Origin: Symsagittifera roscoffensis
Lineage: Eukaryota; Xenacoelomorpha; Acoela; Convolutidae
Assembly: GCF_963678635.1 (NCBI RefSeq)
Contig: NC_087071.1
Location: 37,783,858 to 37,847,857 of the forward strand
Direction: 5' to 3'
Length of the DNA stretch: 64,000 nucleotides
Numbering within the stretch: the first letter of the stretch is position 1; the number at the start of each line of letters is the position of its first letter. Positions 11,701-23,081 of the stretch are shown piece by piece. Made by a program: the position numbers and the translations under genes. The notes under the pieces were generated by a model that saw only the letters and a program-made list of their open reading frames with translations, made no database searches and had not been told where the DNA came from.

Positions 11701-11965
11701 CAGATCAAATTATCACAGATCAAACGATAATTATCAAAACCGCTCACGAAACAATTCACAAAATCGACATTCAAGTTATAATAATCGTTATAGAAATTAT
11801 TTTCAATCACCACACAGAAAAAATAACCATTATAATAATTCTAACAATCGCCACAGAAGTAGTACACCTAAACATCAAAGACATATTAATCAAGTACAAT
11901 CAAATCCAGAAACAACATCAGACCCCCCGGTATTGATGACACAGCAAATAACGAAATACAACTAA
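8712..11965 (+). pseudogene. gag: gag, copy 1 (very large; one frameshift)
   Basis: Reading starts at the ATG at 8712 and continues in one frame to about 10085, where A-runs (10082-10096) mark a shift into the frame that runs to 11965. Layout: an unusual N-terminal region of about 450 residues of unknown fold; a Gln/Asn/Pro-rich linker; a Retrotrans_gag-type capsid block (about 10500-11080, 'FTGTDPEYSVEDY', 'AAQKWF', 'NEIRRLPNETIKQL'); a CCHC zinc knuckle C-x2-C-x4-H-x4-C near 11235-11275; and a long Ser/Arg/Asn/Tyr-rich tail likely to bind RNA. Compared with copy 2, copy 1 lacks 42 nt before the tail and one C in a C-run near 11925-11930, which throws the end of gag out of the protease frame. 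Confidence 0.85.
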
Positions 11966-14434
11966 ATCAAATAAACTGTGGATCATCAGATTCAGAAAGT
12001 GATACAGAAAACACTATCTCCATAAATATGATAGCAGTCGAAAATGACTACGAACCTATTATATATGAACAACCTTTTTCATCACATATATATGAAAATC
12101 AATTAGAACTCCTTCACAATTATTATATTGAACCCATCCAAACCACACAAACGGCACAAGAAACTAACGAAATCAACACTGTAAATAAATCCAATGAAAA
12201 TGACAAAACAAAATGCTTGAATACAAATCACATCTATCAAAATAAACAAAAAGAACAACCCAAAGAAAAAATTTGGACAATACCATTTCTTTTAGAAAGT
12301 CCAAGAAACAAAGAATTTCAACCAGCAGATCTTGAAATTGATTTTTTAATTGATTCAGGAGCAGAATCAAACATAATAAACATTCCCACATGGAATGAGT
12401 AAAAAAACATTAAACCCAAAACTAACACCCCTTGCAACATCCAGTAAACTAGCAACAGCACAAGGATCAACATTGGTAAACTATGGAAAAGTTCAATTAT
12501 TTCTTCTCCCCACAAGAACAATAGAACAAAATAAAATTTTAAATAAACCATTTAAACAAATATTTCATATCACTGATATTAAACACAATATCATTGGAAT
12601 ACCATTTATCTCTAAATATATACCAACAATCAGCATCTTGAATAGTAAAATACTAATCAAAGATAAGTACACAAAAACAAAAGACACATCCCTAACATTT
12701 TTTCAAAGATTAAATAAACAACCACCATTCTTTTCAAAATTTTATCCAATATATAACCAACAAAGAAAACACCTGAAACCACTATCAGGAAACATATATA
12801 ATTTTTCAATAAAACAAGTTCACCAATATGATAAAAATCAAAATAAACAACAACTCTATATGTCAGACTTTGAATTCAAACCTATCCATAAGTTTTTCAA
12901 AATCACAATTTCATCCATAAAATATTTGAAAAATTCGAATTCAGATATTATTTCGTTACATGTATACAACAATACACCGTATCAAGTAACATTATTTTTA
13001 GGACTTTTAGGATATTGCGAAACCAACGCTACGATATCACCAATGCATGAAAAAGCATACCGCGTAAATAATATACTCCAATTATTAGATATTTGTCAAT
13101 CCACAATTCTTAATGAAGAATTATCCATAAATAATATAATAAGTAATGAAAAAAAAAATACAGATTATTTCACAAAAACCCCATATTTCAAACCTACATT
13201 CAACATAAATAACTATACAGAGGATCAACAGAAATTTTTAACAATGTTTAACTTCCAACATTCACAAATAACACAAGACGAATTTGATAAGTTAGCCAAA
13301 CAGCTAATAAAATATTCATTAGTTTATGCAACATCCAACAAAATCAGTTCATCACTACATCTCCCGTTAAAACCTGACGCAGTTTTCAAAAAACAAAGAG
13401 CAAGTAAAGTACCAATTCATTTACACGATAAAGTCAACAGATTACTCGATATTTTAGAACATTACAAAATTATCTCACCGGTAAACAAAGAAGAACAACC
13501 AAAAGGTAACACATTTATCAACCCGGTTATCATCCTAGCAAAAGGAGAATCATTAAAAATAGTTCTAGACGCTAGATATCTTAATTCACTAATAGACGAA
13601 TCAAAATGCAATTGGCCTATTGAACCAATACAAGTTATTTTAACAAAAATCAACGGAAAATACTTTACAACCGCAGATATGAATAGTGCATACAATCAAA
13701 TGCCACTAGATGAACAATCGCGACGCTTAACACAATTTGTTATTGGAAATCAACAATATGAATTCAACCGCCTATTCTATGGAATATCCATAGGACCAGC
13801 AGCATTTTCAGCTTTTATGAGTAAAATTTTTAGACCACTAATACTCAAGAAAAACGCAATCACCTATTTAGACGATGTTTTTATGCAATCACAGGCAAAA
13901 GAAGAAATGTTTAAAGTTTTAGAACACTATCACAAAATACTTCATAAAAATCTGAAGGCCGCTCCCGATAAATCACACTTCTTTTTAACACGAGTTAAAT
14001 TCTTAGGACAAAATATAGAAAGAAAAATAATCACTCCATTAAAATCACGCATTGATGCTATTCAGAAGCTTCAACCACCAACAAACAAAAAGAAAATCCA
14101 AGAATTCCTTGGAATGTTAAATCTTTTAAGCAAATACGTCTTTAAAATGCAATTATACTTAAGACTATTCTATAATATACTCAGACAACAAAATAATTTT
14201 GAATGGAATACAGAACATCAAACACGATTTGAAGAAATTAAAAAACTCCTAACTGAACAAATTTCGAATACAATTCCAGACCCAAATCAACCATTCTATG
14301 CAATGTGCGATGCTTCAAATTTTGCCATCGGCGCAGCGTTATTACAATCACACAATGGTACAAACAAAATGAACCTTATATCAGCAAATTCTCGATTATT
14401 CACTCAAGCAGAGCTAAGACTCTCAACCCTAATG
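10440..14434 (+). repeat. tandem duplication, unit 1 (gag capsid to RNase H)
   Basis: Bases 10440-14434 (3995 bp) are repeated immediately downstream at 14435-18486 (4052 bp). The 57-bp length difference is fully accounted for by five small indels: 42 bp in gag, 1 bp in the gag C-run, 12 bp and 3 bp in RT, and 1 bp the other way in RT. Otherwise the copies are nearly identical. Confidence 0.92.
12028..12402 (+). CDS. aspartic protease N-terminal part, copy 1
   Basis: This frame contains the retropepsin active-site motif D-S-G in 'DFLIDSGAESN' (about 12340-12370), preceded by an acidic Asn/Gln-rich spacer. It terminates at TAA 12400-12402. The rest of the protease fold, including a typical 'HNIIGIPF' flap-distal segment, is read in the next frame from 12395. 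In copy 2 the same frame is continuous with gag, so Gag-PR was ancestrally one reading frame and the protease domain straddles a frame change. Confidence 0.7.
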   Translation: MIAVENDYEPIIYEQPFSSHIYENQLELLHNYYIEPIQTTQTAQETNEINTVNKSNENDKTKCLNTNHIYQNKQKEQPKEKIWTIPFLLESPRNKEFQPADLEIDFLIDSGAESNIINIPTWNE

Positions 14435-14455
14435 CCGCAGAATCATTACAAATGA
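12395..14455 (+). CDS. pol: pol copy 1: protease C-part, reverse transcriptase, partial RNase H (truncated by duplication junction)
   Basis: This is an open frame of 686 codons. The first ~90 residues complete the retropepsin. RT occupies about residues 330-560 with 'VLDARYLN', 'TADMNSAYNQMPL', 'YGISIGPAAF' and the catalytic Y-L-D-D at about residue 490. RNase H begins with 'FYAMCDASN' near residue 632. The frame then crosses the duplication junction at 14434/14435 into gag sequence read out of frame and stops at 14455. RT itself appears intact in this copy. No integrase is attached, so function would depend on the downstream copy. Confidence 0.9.
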   Translation: MSKKTLNPKLTPLATSSKLATAQGSTLVNYGKVQLFLLPTRTIEQNKILNKPFKQIFHITDIKHNIIGIPFISKYIPTISILNSKILIKDKYTKTKDTSLTFFQRLNKQPPFFSKFYPIYNQQRKHLKPLSGNIYNFSIKQVHQYDKNQNKQQLYMSDFEFKPIHKFFKITISSIKYLKNSNSDIISLHVYNNTPYQVTLFLGLLGYCETNATISPMHEKAYRVNNILQLLDICQSTILNEELSINNIISNEKKNTDYFTKTPYFKPTFNINNYTEDQQKFLTMFNFQHSQITQDEFDKLAKQLIKYSLVYATSNKISSSLHLPLKPDAVFKKQRASKVPIHLHDKVNRLLDILEHYKIISPVNKEEQPKGNTFINPVIILAKGESLKIVLDARYLNSLIDESKCNWPIEPIQVILTKINGKYFTTADMNSAYNQMPLDEQSRRLTQFVIGNQQYEFNRLFYGISIGPAAFSAFMSKIFRPLILKKNAITYLDDVFMQSQAKEEMFKVLEHYHKILHKNLKAAPDKSHFFLTRVKFLGQNIERKIITPLKSRIDAIQKLQPPTNKKKIQEFLGMLNLLSKYVFKMQLYLRLFYNILRQQNNFEWNTEHQTRFEEIKKLLTEQISNTIPDPNQPFYAMCDASNFAIGAALLQSHNGTNKMNLISANSRLFTQAELRLSTLMPQNHYK

Positions 14456-15492
14456 CAATGAATCCATACCTTATGGGTGGATCATCAATAACATCAAATA
14501 AACCTTTAATGGTATTCACAGGAACAGACCCTGAATATTCTGTAGAAGATTATTTAAATGCAGTAACAGCAAATTTAATTTTAAATATAGGACCTGAACC
14601 AGTTAATACGCCACTACATCAAAATTGGATACATCGACGCACAGCGTTGATACAAACAACCTTAGATGGCGCAGCCCAAAAATGGTTTTCAGTATTGCCT
14701 ATAGAAATAAATTCAAATTGGAAAAGATTTACACAAAAAGTTTCAATAATGTTTGACTCCGAGAGAAATAAACAACAACAAAGAGTTTTATGTAATGAAA
14801 TTCGCAGATTACCAAATGAAACCATCAAACAACTAGCAGTACGTATCGAAACACTAGTTCGAAAAGCATATTCATTAAATACGCACGACTATAAAAACAC
14901 AAAAATGACAGAATACTTAATGATGACCTTAACACCTCAATTAAGGAAAATAGCAATAAAAAAGAGAGCATCCCATCCCTCCTCAATTCGAGAGCCCGAT
15001 CTAGATTTTCGAAAACTAGTAGACAAACTAGAACAAGCAGAAATCACAATGAAACTTGAAGAAACAGAAAATCTGAAGTTACAATATGTTAATCGAATTG
15101 AAACAATTACCACAAATATCAACAATATACAGGAATCAGATACAGACCTCGTTGAAAAAATCACTGAAATACTCAATATTTATGAAAAACACCCAAACTT
15201 CAAAGGCAAACCATCTTTCAAAAAATGGTGTAATTATTGCCGACGATACGGACATAGTATTTCTGATTGTAGACAAAAACAACAGGACAATCAAAACAAA
15301 CCTCAAAAATATAAAGAACCAAATAAATCATTCTATCAATACATGAAGAAAGATCAAAATCTACCAAACAAAAATGTATACAGCAACAACAGTTCAGGAA
15401 AACCACCTCCGAACAATACCAATTACACGAGAAATCAATCACCATATAACTCAAGTTATAGAGGAAGATCACCAGAACGAAGAAATACATAA
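14435..15492 (+). pseudogene. gag: gag, copy 2 (N-terminus missing, premature stop)
   Basis: This copy holds the capsid block and zinc knuckle (C-x2-C-x4-H-x4-C near 15230-15275) but not the ~570-residue N-terminal region, which was not duplicated. The frame enters from RNase H sequence upstream, so no natural gag start exists. TAA at 15490-15492 ends it where copy 1 has a sense codon; the Asn/Ser/Arg-rich tail continues in the same frame past the stop. Copy 2 keeps 42 nt that copy 1 has lost. Confidence 0.82.
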
Positions 15493-16440
15493 AATTCTTC
15501 ACAAAATCATTATAATCGACCAAATAGTCGAAATAACTACTCCAGATCAAATTCAAATACAACACAATTTGTTTCTAGATCTAATTCCCAATCAAGGAAT
15601 AAATACTATCCAAACAATCAATCACGAAACTCATCATATAATATAAATAGAAACTATTCAAATAATCGCAATAGAAGTTATTCAAACAACCGTAATCAGA
15701 ATTACCCGAACAATCGATCAAGGAATAACTCTTATAACAGATCAAATTATCACAGATCAAACGATAATTATCAAAACCGATCACGAAACAATTCACAAAA
15801 TCGACATTCAAGTTATAATAATCGTTATAGAAATTATTCCCAATCACCACACAGAAAAAATAACCAAAATAATAATTCTTACAATCACCACAGAAGTAGT
15901 ACACCTAAACATCAAAGACATATTAATCAAGTACAATCAAATCCAGAAACAACATCAGACCCCCCCGGTATTGATGACACAGCAAATAACGAAATACAAC
16001 TAAATCAAATAAACTGTGGATCATCAGATTCAGAAAGTGATACAGAAAACTCTATCTCCATAAACATGATAGCAGTCGAAAATGACTACGAACCTATTAT
16101 ATATGAACAACCTTTTTCATCACATATATATGAAAATCAATTAGAACTCCTTCACAATTATTATATTGAACCCATCCAAACCACACAAACGGCACAAGAA
16201 ACTAACGAAATCAACACTGTAAATAAATCCAATGAAAATGACAAAACAAAATGCTTGAATACAAATCACATCTATCAAAATAAACAAAAAGAACAACCCA
16301 AAGAAAAAATTTGGACAATACCATTTCTTTTAGAAAGTCCAAGAAACAAAGAATTTCAACCAGCAGATCTTGAAATTGATTTTTTAATTGATTCAGGAGC
16401 AGAATCAAACATAATAAACATTCCCACATGGAATGAGTAA
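15493..16440 (+). pseudogene. gag tail and protease N-part, copy 2
   Basis: This continues the gag copy 2 frame without interruption through the basic tail, a seven-C run (15960-15966), an acidic spacer and the D-S-G protease motif (about 16378-16410), ending at TAA 16438-16440. The continuity shows that gag and the protease N-part are a single frame in the better-preserved arrangement. The same overlap with the pol frame (ATG at 16433) is present as in copy 1. Confidence 0.7.
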
Positions 16441-17692
16441 AAAAACATTAAACCCAAAACTAACACCCCTTGCAACATCCAGTAAACTAGCAACAGCACA
16501 AGGATCAACATTGGTAAACTATGGAAAAGTTCAATTATTTCTTCTCCCCACAAGAACAATAGAACAAAATAAAATTTTAAATAAACCATTTAAACAAATA
16601 TTTCATATCACTGATATTAAACACAATATCATTGGAATACCATTTATCTCTAAATATATACCAACAATCAGCATCTTGAATAGTAAAATACTAATCAAAG
16701 ATAAGTACACAAAAACAAAAGACACATCCCTAACATTTTTTCAAAGATTAAATAAACAACCACCATTCTTTTCAAAATTTTATCCAATATATAACCAACA
16801 AAGAAAACACCTGAAACCACTATCAGGAAACATATATAATTTTTCAATAAAACAAGTTCACCAATATGATAAAAATCAAAATAAACAACAACTCTATATG
16901 TCAGACTTTGAATTCAAACCTATCCATAAGTTTTTCAAAATCACAATTTCATCCATAAAATATTTGAAAAATTCGAATTCAGATATTATTTCGTTACATG
17001 TATACAACAATACACCGTATCAAGTAACATTATTTTTAGGACTTTTAGGATATTGCGAAACCAACGCTACGATATCACCAATGCATGAAAAAGCATACCG
17101 CGTAAATAATATACTCCAATTATTAGATATTTGTCAATCCACAATTCTTAATGAAGAATTATCCATAAATAATATAATAAGTAATGAAAAAAAAAATACA
17201 GATTATTTCACAAAAACCCCATATTTCAAACCTACATTCAACATAAATAACTATACAGAGGATCAACAGAAATTTTTAACAATGTTTAATTTCCAACATT
17301 CACAAATAACACAAGACGAATTTGATAAGTTAGCCAAACAGCTAATAAAATATTCATTAGTTTATGCAACATCCAAATTTGATGTTGGCAAAATCAGTTC
17401 ATCACTACATCTCCCGTTAAAACCTGACGCAGTTTTCAAAAAACAAAGAGCAAGTAAAGTACCAATTCATTTACACGATAAAGTCAACAGATTACTCGAT
17501 ATTTCAGAACAATACAAAATTATCTCACCGGTAAACAAAAAAGAACAACCAAAAGGTAACACATTTATCAACCCGGTTATCATCCTAGCAAAAGGAGAAT
17601 CATTAAAAACAGTTCTAGACGCCAGATATCTTAATTCACTAATAGACGAATCAAATGCAATTGGCCTATTGAACCAATACAAGTTATTTTAA
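16433..17692 (+). pseudogene. pol: pol copy 2, first part: protease C-part and N-terminal RT (frameshifted)
   Basis: This is identical in layout to copy 1 up to the start of RT. It contains four codons near 17376-17387 absent from copy 1. Loss of one A from an A-run near 17655 shifts the frame just before the first RT catalytic motif, giving a false end at 17692. Reading resumes in another frame in the next entry. Confidence 0.85.
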
Positions 17693-19329
17693 CAAAAATC
17701 AACGGAAAATACTTTACAACCGCAGATATGAATAGTGCATACAATCAAAAGCCACTAGATGAACAATCGCGACGCTTAACACAATTTGTATTTGGAAATC
17801 AACAATATGAATTCAACCGCCTATTCTATGGAATATCCATAGGACCAGCAGCATTTTCAGCTTTTATGAGAAAAATTTTTAGACCACTAATACTCAAGAA
17901 AAACGCAATCACCTATTTAGACGATGTTTTTATGCAATCACAGGCAAAAGAAGAAATGTTTAAAGTTTTAGAACACTATCACAAAATACTTCAGAACGAA
18001 AATCTGAAGGCCGCTCCCGATAAATCACACTTCTTTTTAACACGAGTTAAATTCTTAGGACACAATATAGAAAGAAAAACAATCACTCCATTAAAATCAC
18101 GCATTGATGCTATTCAGAAGCTTCAACCACCAACAAACAAAAAGAAAATCCAAGAATTCCTTGGAATGTTAAATTTTTTAAGCAAATACGTCTATAAAAT
18201 GCAATTATACTTAAGACCATTCTATAATATACTCAGACAACAAAATAATTTTGAATGGAATACAGAACATCAAACACGATTTGAAGAAATTAAAAAACTC
18301 CTAACTGAACAAATTTCGAATACAATTCCAGACCCAAATCAACCATTCTATGCAATGTGCGATGCTTCAAATTTTAGCATCGATGCAGCATTATTACAAT
18401 CACACAATGGTACAAACAAATGGAACCTTATATCAGCAAATTCTCAATTATTCACTCAAGCAGAGCTAAGACTCTCAACCCTAATGAGAAAATGTACAGC
18501 CATAATCTATACACTTACAGAATATGAATTTCTGATACTTGGATCAAAACATCCAACAGTTCTATTCACAGATCACAAACCAATCATTTTTCTCTTTACA
18601 CGAAAATCCAATCCAAATCACCGAATTTACAGATTTCAATTAATTCTAATGAAATTTCCAAACTTACATATAGTTTGGACAGCAGGAAAGAATCTTGCAT
18701 TACCAGACACATTAAGTCGAAATACACCACCTGAATTACTTACACGTAAAACTACAGTTGAAATACCCAAAAATATAAAATTTTACCTTGCAGAAAACGA
18801 AACATCACCCCGACTAGAATGCAAATATGCAGTAAAAACTGACGTTGAACAATCACAGATAAATAATCTACAACACTTCCCACTTTATTTAGATTGCCAA
18901 AATAACCACTACGAAGTTGATCTACTTGGAACATCAACTTTCAAACCAATTCCATATTCACAATGGATAAAGAATAACACCCAACAAAAAAGAGTAAAAC
19001 AACACTCGCATAAAAAAAATCTAACTGATGAAATAAATTTATCAGGACCACAAACAAACGATTCAAAATACACAATAAATCAAGTTTTTGACCTCCATGA
19101 CCCACTTGACACAATTCCTTTATCTAAATTAGAAATTGAAAACATTTTTCTCCCTCCAACAGAAAAAATTACAATTACAACCTTGAAACAATATCAAAAT
19201 CTTGACCCAGTAATTAGACAACTAAAATCATGGCACAAATATAAAACTAAACCCGTAAAAGCAGATACCACAATTTTAGGAAAAAACACTCCTCCGTTTT
19301 TTTCGAAAATTCAACAATACAATAATTAA
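17655..19329 (+). pseudogene. pol: pol copy 2, second part: RT core, RNase H, tether
   Basis: After the frameshift the frame carries 'TADMNSAYNQ', the catalytic Y-L-D-D near 17915, RNase H ('FYAMCDASN', 'TDHKPIIF') and the tether 'WTAGKNLALPDTLSRN'. An internal ATG is at 17728. One residue after Y-N-Q differs from copy 1 (Lys for Met). The frame ends at TAA 19327-19329 after a further shift near 19290, before the integrase zinc finger. Confidence 0.85.
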
Positions 19330-19395
19330 TGAAAACACAGACCTTCTAGAATACCAATTAAATGAATCAACAGTTCCCTGTCTCCCTTTAAGTAG

Positions 19396-19944
19396 CTTAT
19401 AGCTTTTAACATTTCACATACACAAAACATTAAAGGACACTCTGGATCAGAGAAAACATATTCCAATTTCATACAAAACTTTTATTTCCCAAATGCACCA
19501 ATTTGGATAAAAGTACTATGCAATGATTTTATAATATGTCAGCTAAATAAACCTTATCCAAATCAAAAACAAATAGCACAAAAACAAGATTTTAAAGGAC
19601 AAAGTTTGTACTTTAACCACCGTATTTCTTTTGATACAAAAGGACCAATTTCACCATCATCCGAAGGAAACTCCTACATTATGGTAATTGTTGACGCATT
19701 TACACATTATGTAGCACTTAACCCAGTACTACATTGTAACGCTTGTTACGCTTACACAACACTTTATGAACACTGGATAGCCAAATTCGGACTACCAGAA
19801 ATTTTAGTTACAGACAACGGCACAGAATTCATAAATAACGAAATCATCACATTATGTCATTTATATAACATCAAACACAAACCACGTACATCTCATGCAC
19901 CTTGGACAAACGGCTTAGTCGAAGGTATGAACCGTTCACTATAA
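19396..19944 (+). pseudogene. integrase: HHCC zinc domain and catalytic core (stop near the end)
   Basis: This open frame has the HHCC zinc-binding domain (H-x-x..H in 'SHTQNIKGH', C-x5-C in 'CNDFIIC') and the D,D-35-E core: first Asp in 'SFDTKGP', second in 'VTDNGTEF', Glu in 'NGLVEGMNRS'. A TAA at 19942-19944 cuts the protein just after the catalytic Glu; the same frame continues to 20343. Between 19330 and 19395 the reading frame is scrambled. Integrase inserts the cDNA into the host genome. Confidence 0.88.
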
Positions 19945-20912
19945 GAATATCTTAGATGTATCATCAATGGAAATTATACAAGATACACCGAATGGTCAGC
20001 AGATGTAAAACTATTTCCCTTGGCATATAATTCACAAATCACGACAACTCTAGGAATGTCACCATATGAAATGGTTTTTAATCAAAAGCCACGCAAACCA
20101 ATTATGTTTACAGCAAATTCTCATAAAAATGCACAAAGCCATTGTCAACCGAATAAAGACTCAATTTGTTATAACCTACCTTTACACACACATGATGAAG
20201 ATCATTTTCATCACCCACAAATTCTTAAATTAGCCTCCGGTACACACACCGAATGGATTTTAAACAGAGATAAAAAACACAATGAAATTTACCAAAAAGT
20301 AACAAAAAGTTGTTACAAAGGCAAAACATTAATGAACAAATAAATTCACGCTTTACACCAGCCTCCGATTTAAAAATTGGAACATTTGTTTTAATACCCA
20401 ATTTTAACACTCAAAAAGGAATTTCTAAAAAATTACAACCCCTTCGTAAAGGACCATACCAAATAATTGCCAAACCCACTGATGTCACATATAAAATCAC
20501 CGACTCAGAACAAAAAGAAATTGTTCAACATCGAAACAATCTATTACCTTATTACCCAAAAGAATACGCACTACGCGAACTAACTCAATTATATTCTTTC
20601 ACAGGTTTAAAATTTATTCAAAATAACCCACATACAGAAAATGAAACAAAAGACCATCATGACATTCATCCCGAAAACCAAAATAAAAAATCAACTACAA
20701 TAAAACACAATACAAAAAAGCTAGAAAAAAATATTCCCCAAAAAGAAAGAAAAAATAGAAAAATGACAGAAAAAATTATACCCCAAGAACAAATCGACAA
20801 ATCAGAACATAGAGAGTCATCACGACTTAGAAATCAACCGCGCAAAAACTATAAAACATTCATCCCACAATCTAAAATATTAAAGAAAGTTGAATTTCAA
20901 AAACAACTTTAA
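19945..20912 (+). pseudogene. integrase C-terminal part with GPY/F-type domain
   Basis: The core frame continues ('LAYNSQITTTLGMSPYEMVF') to 20343, then a shift near 20310-20340 moves into the frame ending at 20912. That frame contains 'LRKGPYQII', a GPY/F module typical of Ty3/gypsy integrase C-termini, and a Lys/Glu/Gln-rich tail of about 100 residues. No chromodomain is seen. Confidence 0.82.
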
Positions 20913-21732
20913 TTTTACATTTAATAATCTTTGCACCTCTGAAATATTTTGAACTTTCATTTTTCAAAATAACATGCTGACAGACACGAAACGATTCTAG
21001 TTCAAAATTAGCCAATAGGATTCATCCAATCCGTCACCTTCTATAACTCTAACACAAACCAACTAGACGAAAGATATTAAACTGCAGGCATATCTATAAC
21101 TATAACTTTGCGACCTCCAGGTCAAAAATAAGCAAACCATTCCAACTTGACAACTAAAATAAAAATCACCATAATATCATAACCCTCCCTTATCTAATAA
21201 ACCAAAGATCAACAATATTTCCCCAACTCAGACCTCACATACCCCCCAAACAAATATGCTAAATTAGCCTAAAGTAAAAGAAGGACCATTTTAATTAGCC
21301 TAAAGTATCCAAAACTCAAAAATATCCCAGATCACTTGACAAATAAAAATAAAGAAAAAGAAGAACTCCCGATCACCATAAAATTCGCCCCCAACAATTA
21401 TTCACAAAACTCAACCCACTTGTCAAAAGACAAATAAATAATTCGACCACACTTGAAAATTGCCTCAAACAACAAAAAATATTCGATCGAGAAGCCATTT
21501 CTTAAATGCTCTTCTCTCGACCAGTCAACATAATTCGTAACATTCTCATAAACTTTTTAACGATATTTAAACTTTTAATCATATTTCTTTTTGTACCTTT
21601 GAAGCTTTTATAATAATCTTAATCTTTTTTTTGCAATATTTTTTTAATTTTCTATTCCATATTTGAACTATACCTCCAACTTTCAAAAGCTATTGACTAT
21701 ATCCACAGGTACGATTCACAAAACTTATCTAA
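20913..21732 (+). other. pol-env spacer with candidate splice acceptor
   Basis: These 820 nt contain no open frame of note. A candidate 3' splice site TATCCACAG ends at 21708, 25 nt before the next ATG, and could serve a spliced subgenomic RNA. No branch point was confirmed. Confidence 0.4.
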
Positions 21733-21921
21733 ATGATACGAACCATTTTTAGTAGAACCGATATTTTTTTACTATTTGTAATTTTTATAACATTTCTATC
21801 ATCCCTCATCTTGACAATATGCAAATGTATAAAGAAAGCAATCATCACATTCGCCCTAGCAACAATCCTCCTAATTCTTTTTCTAGAAGAATACTACAAT
21901 AAACATAAATTTTTTCATTAA
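21733..21921 (+). CDS. small membrane ORF after pol
   Basis: An ATG frame of 62 codons has two hydrophobic segments (about residues 11-30 and 35-52) separated by a short basic Cys/Lys stretch, followed by a charged end. It could be a tiny double-pass membrane protein, or the anchor of a longer protein: reading continues without an ATG in another frame as a Gln/Ser/Pro-rich tail for about 60 codons after the stop, and then as the next entry. Indels probably separate these pieces. Family not recognised. Confidence 0.45.
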   Translation: MIRTIFSRTDIFLLFVIFITFLSSLILTICKCIKKAIITFALATILLILFLEEYYNKHKFFH

Positions 21922-21955
21922 AAGAAATAGATCAAAAACCATCAAAAATTGCTAA

Positions 21956-23081
21956 CCAACAATCACACAGTCAGTCTTCACCGACATCATCCCAAGAAAA
22001 CCAAACACCACCTACACACCTACAACTACCCAAAACCCCCAAACATCTACACGAATTTCTTTCCAAGATAACCCCTATACCTTTGAAGAACGACACGCTC
22101 GCTTATCTGAACCACTAGAACCAGTTCAACGACAAGCACCTCTAAGTGAACCAACATATAACTTATACCCAACACTACCACAAGAATTAAATAGAATACG
22201 AAATCTTAGTCAAAATCAAAATACAGTTGAAATAAATAGACAAATTATACATCCTCGACGAAACAGAAATTTTCAAACCCCCCGAGTTCATTTTGATATA
22301 CCCCAATCCCCATCACAAAGTACTCCAGAAAACCCCATTGGTATATTACCAGAAACCCCTACGCTTCTTTCACAACGTAGCACCTCAAGCCTACCCTCGA
22401 ATTACTTAGGTTCAACACCAACATCTGAACAAATACGTGAAAATCCCTTTAACCCCCCAAACCAAACATCACGACTACCATATTGGACAACACAATCATT
22501 CACACAAGGTGAACCAAATTTAATCAATGATCCAATAGATATTTCTACGGATACAACAACATCCTCATCACTACCAGAAACATTATCACTACCATCAACA
22601 CCATCAATAAGCCAGATTTCACCAACGCCTTTTAACTTAAATTTCCCAAATAACCTCGACGCTAGATATCGAGAACAATCATCAACAAATATTCCTTTAA
22701 GATTAGACTGGAATACATTCACAGCACCTCCACCATTATTTGGACAACACCCAGAAAGTAACCGACTCCACAACTGGGCACTCAATAGACTACAATATAG
22801 ACAAGACATCCACGAAGACATTCGTGATCATAACATCCAAATACTCCAAAAATAGACAATAAAATAGTCTACAATTAAAATTTGAAATCACGGTTAAACT
22901 AAACAACATTGCTCAACATCCCTACCCATTAAACCCACCAAATATAACAGCTCAATCACTACCACCACCATTTATAACAACTGAAGTAATATACAAATAC
23001 GACAGATATACCAAAAAGACAATTGGTTACATCACATTTTATAACCCATACTCAGGATTATCATACACATGTATATTCTAA
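21956..23081 (+). pseudogene. AUG-less Pro/Ser/Thr/Asn-rich ORF before env
   Basis: After a stop at 21953-21955, a 300-codon frame runs to TAG 22853-22855 without a single Met codon. A second Met-less frame follows from 22863 to TAA 23079-23081 and overlaps the env ATG (23069) by 13 nt. Composition is rich in Pro, Ser, Thr, Asn and Gln, with an ordered segment near the end ('RLDWNTF', 'RLHNWALNRLQYRQDI'). The length without stops in AT-rich DNA and the A-rich codon bias argue for real coding sequence, probably reached by splicing or frameshifting and split here by an indel near 22856. Function unknown. Confidence 0.5.

Larger units (their letters stand above)
14435..18486 (+). repeat. tandem duplication, unit 2
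   Basis: This is the second unit of the same segment. The junction reads CCCTAATG|CCGCAGAA, joining RNase H sequence to the start of the gag capsid region; donor and acceptor share the 4-mer AATG. That microhomology fits reverse-transcriptase template switching or an unequal exchange. Unit 2 flows at 18486 into the rest of RNase H and integrase. Confidence 0.92.

Noticed and set aside
22402..22821. Minus-strand frame of 139 codons
   Set aside because: Exact shadow of the Pro/Ser-rich plus-strand frame, whose codon bias matches the rest of the retroelement.
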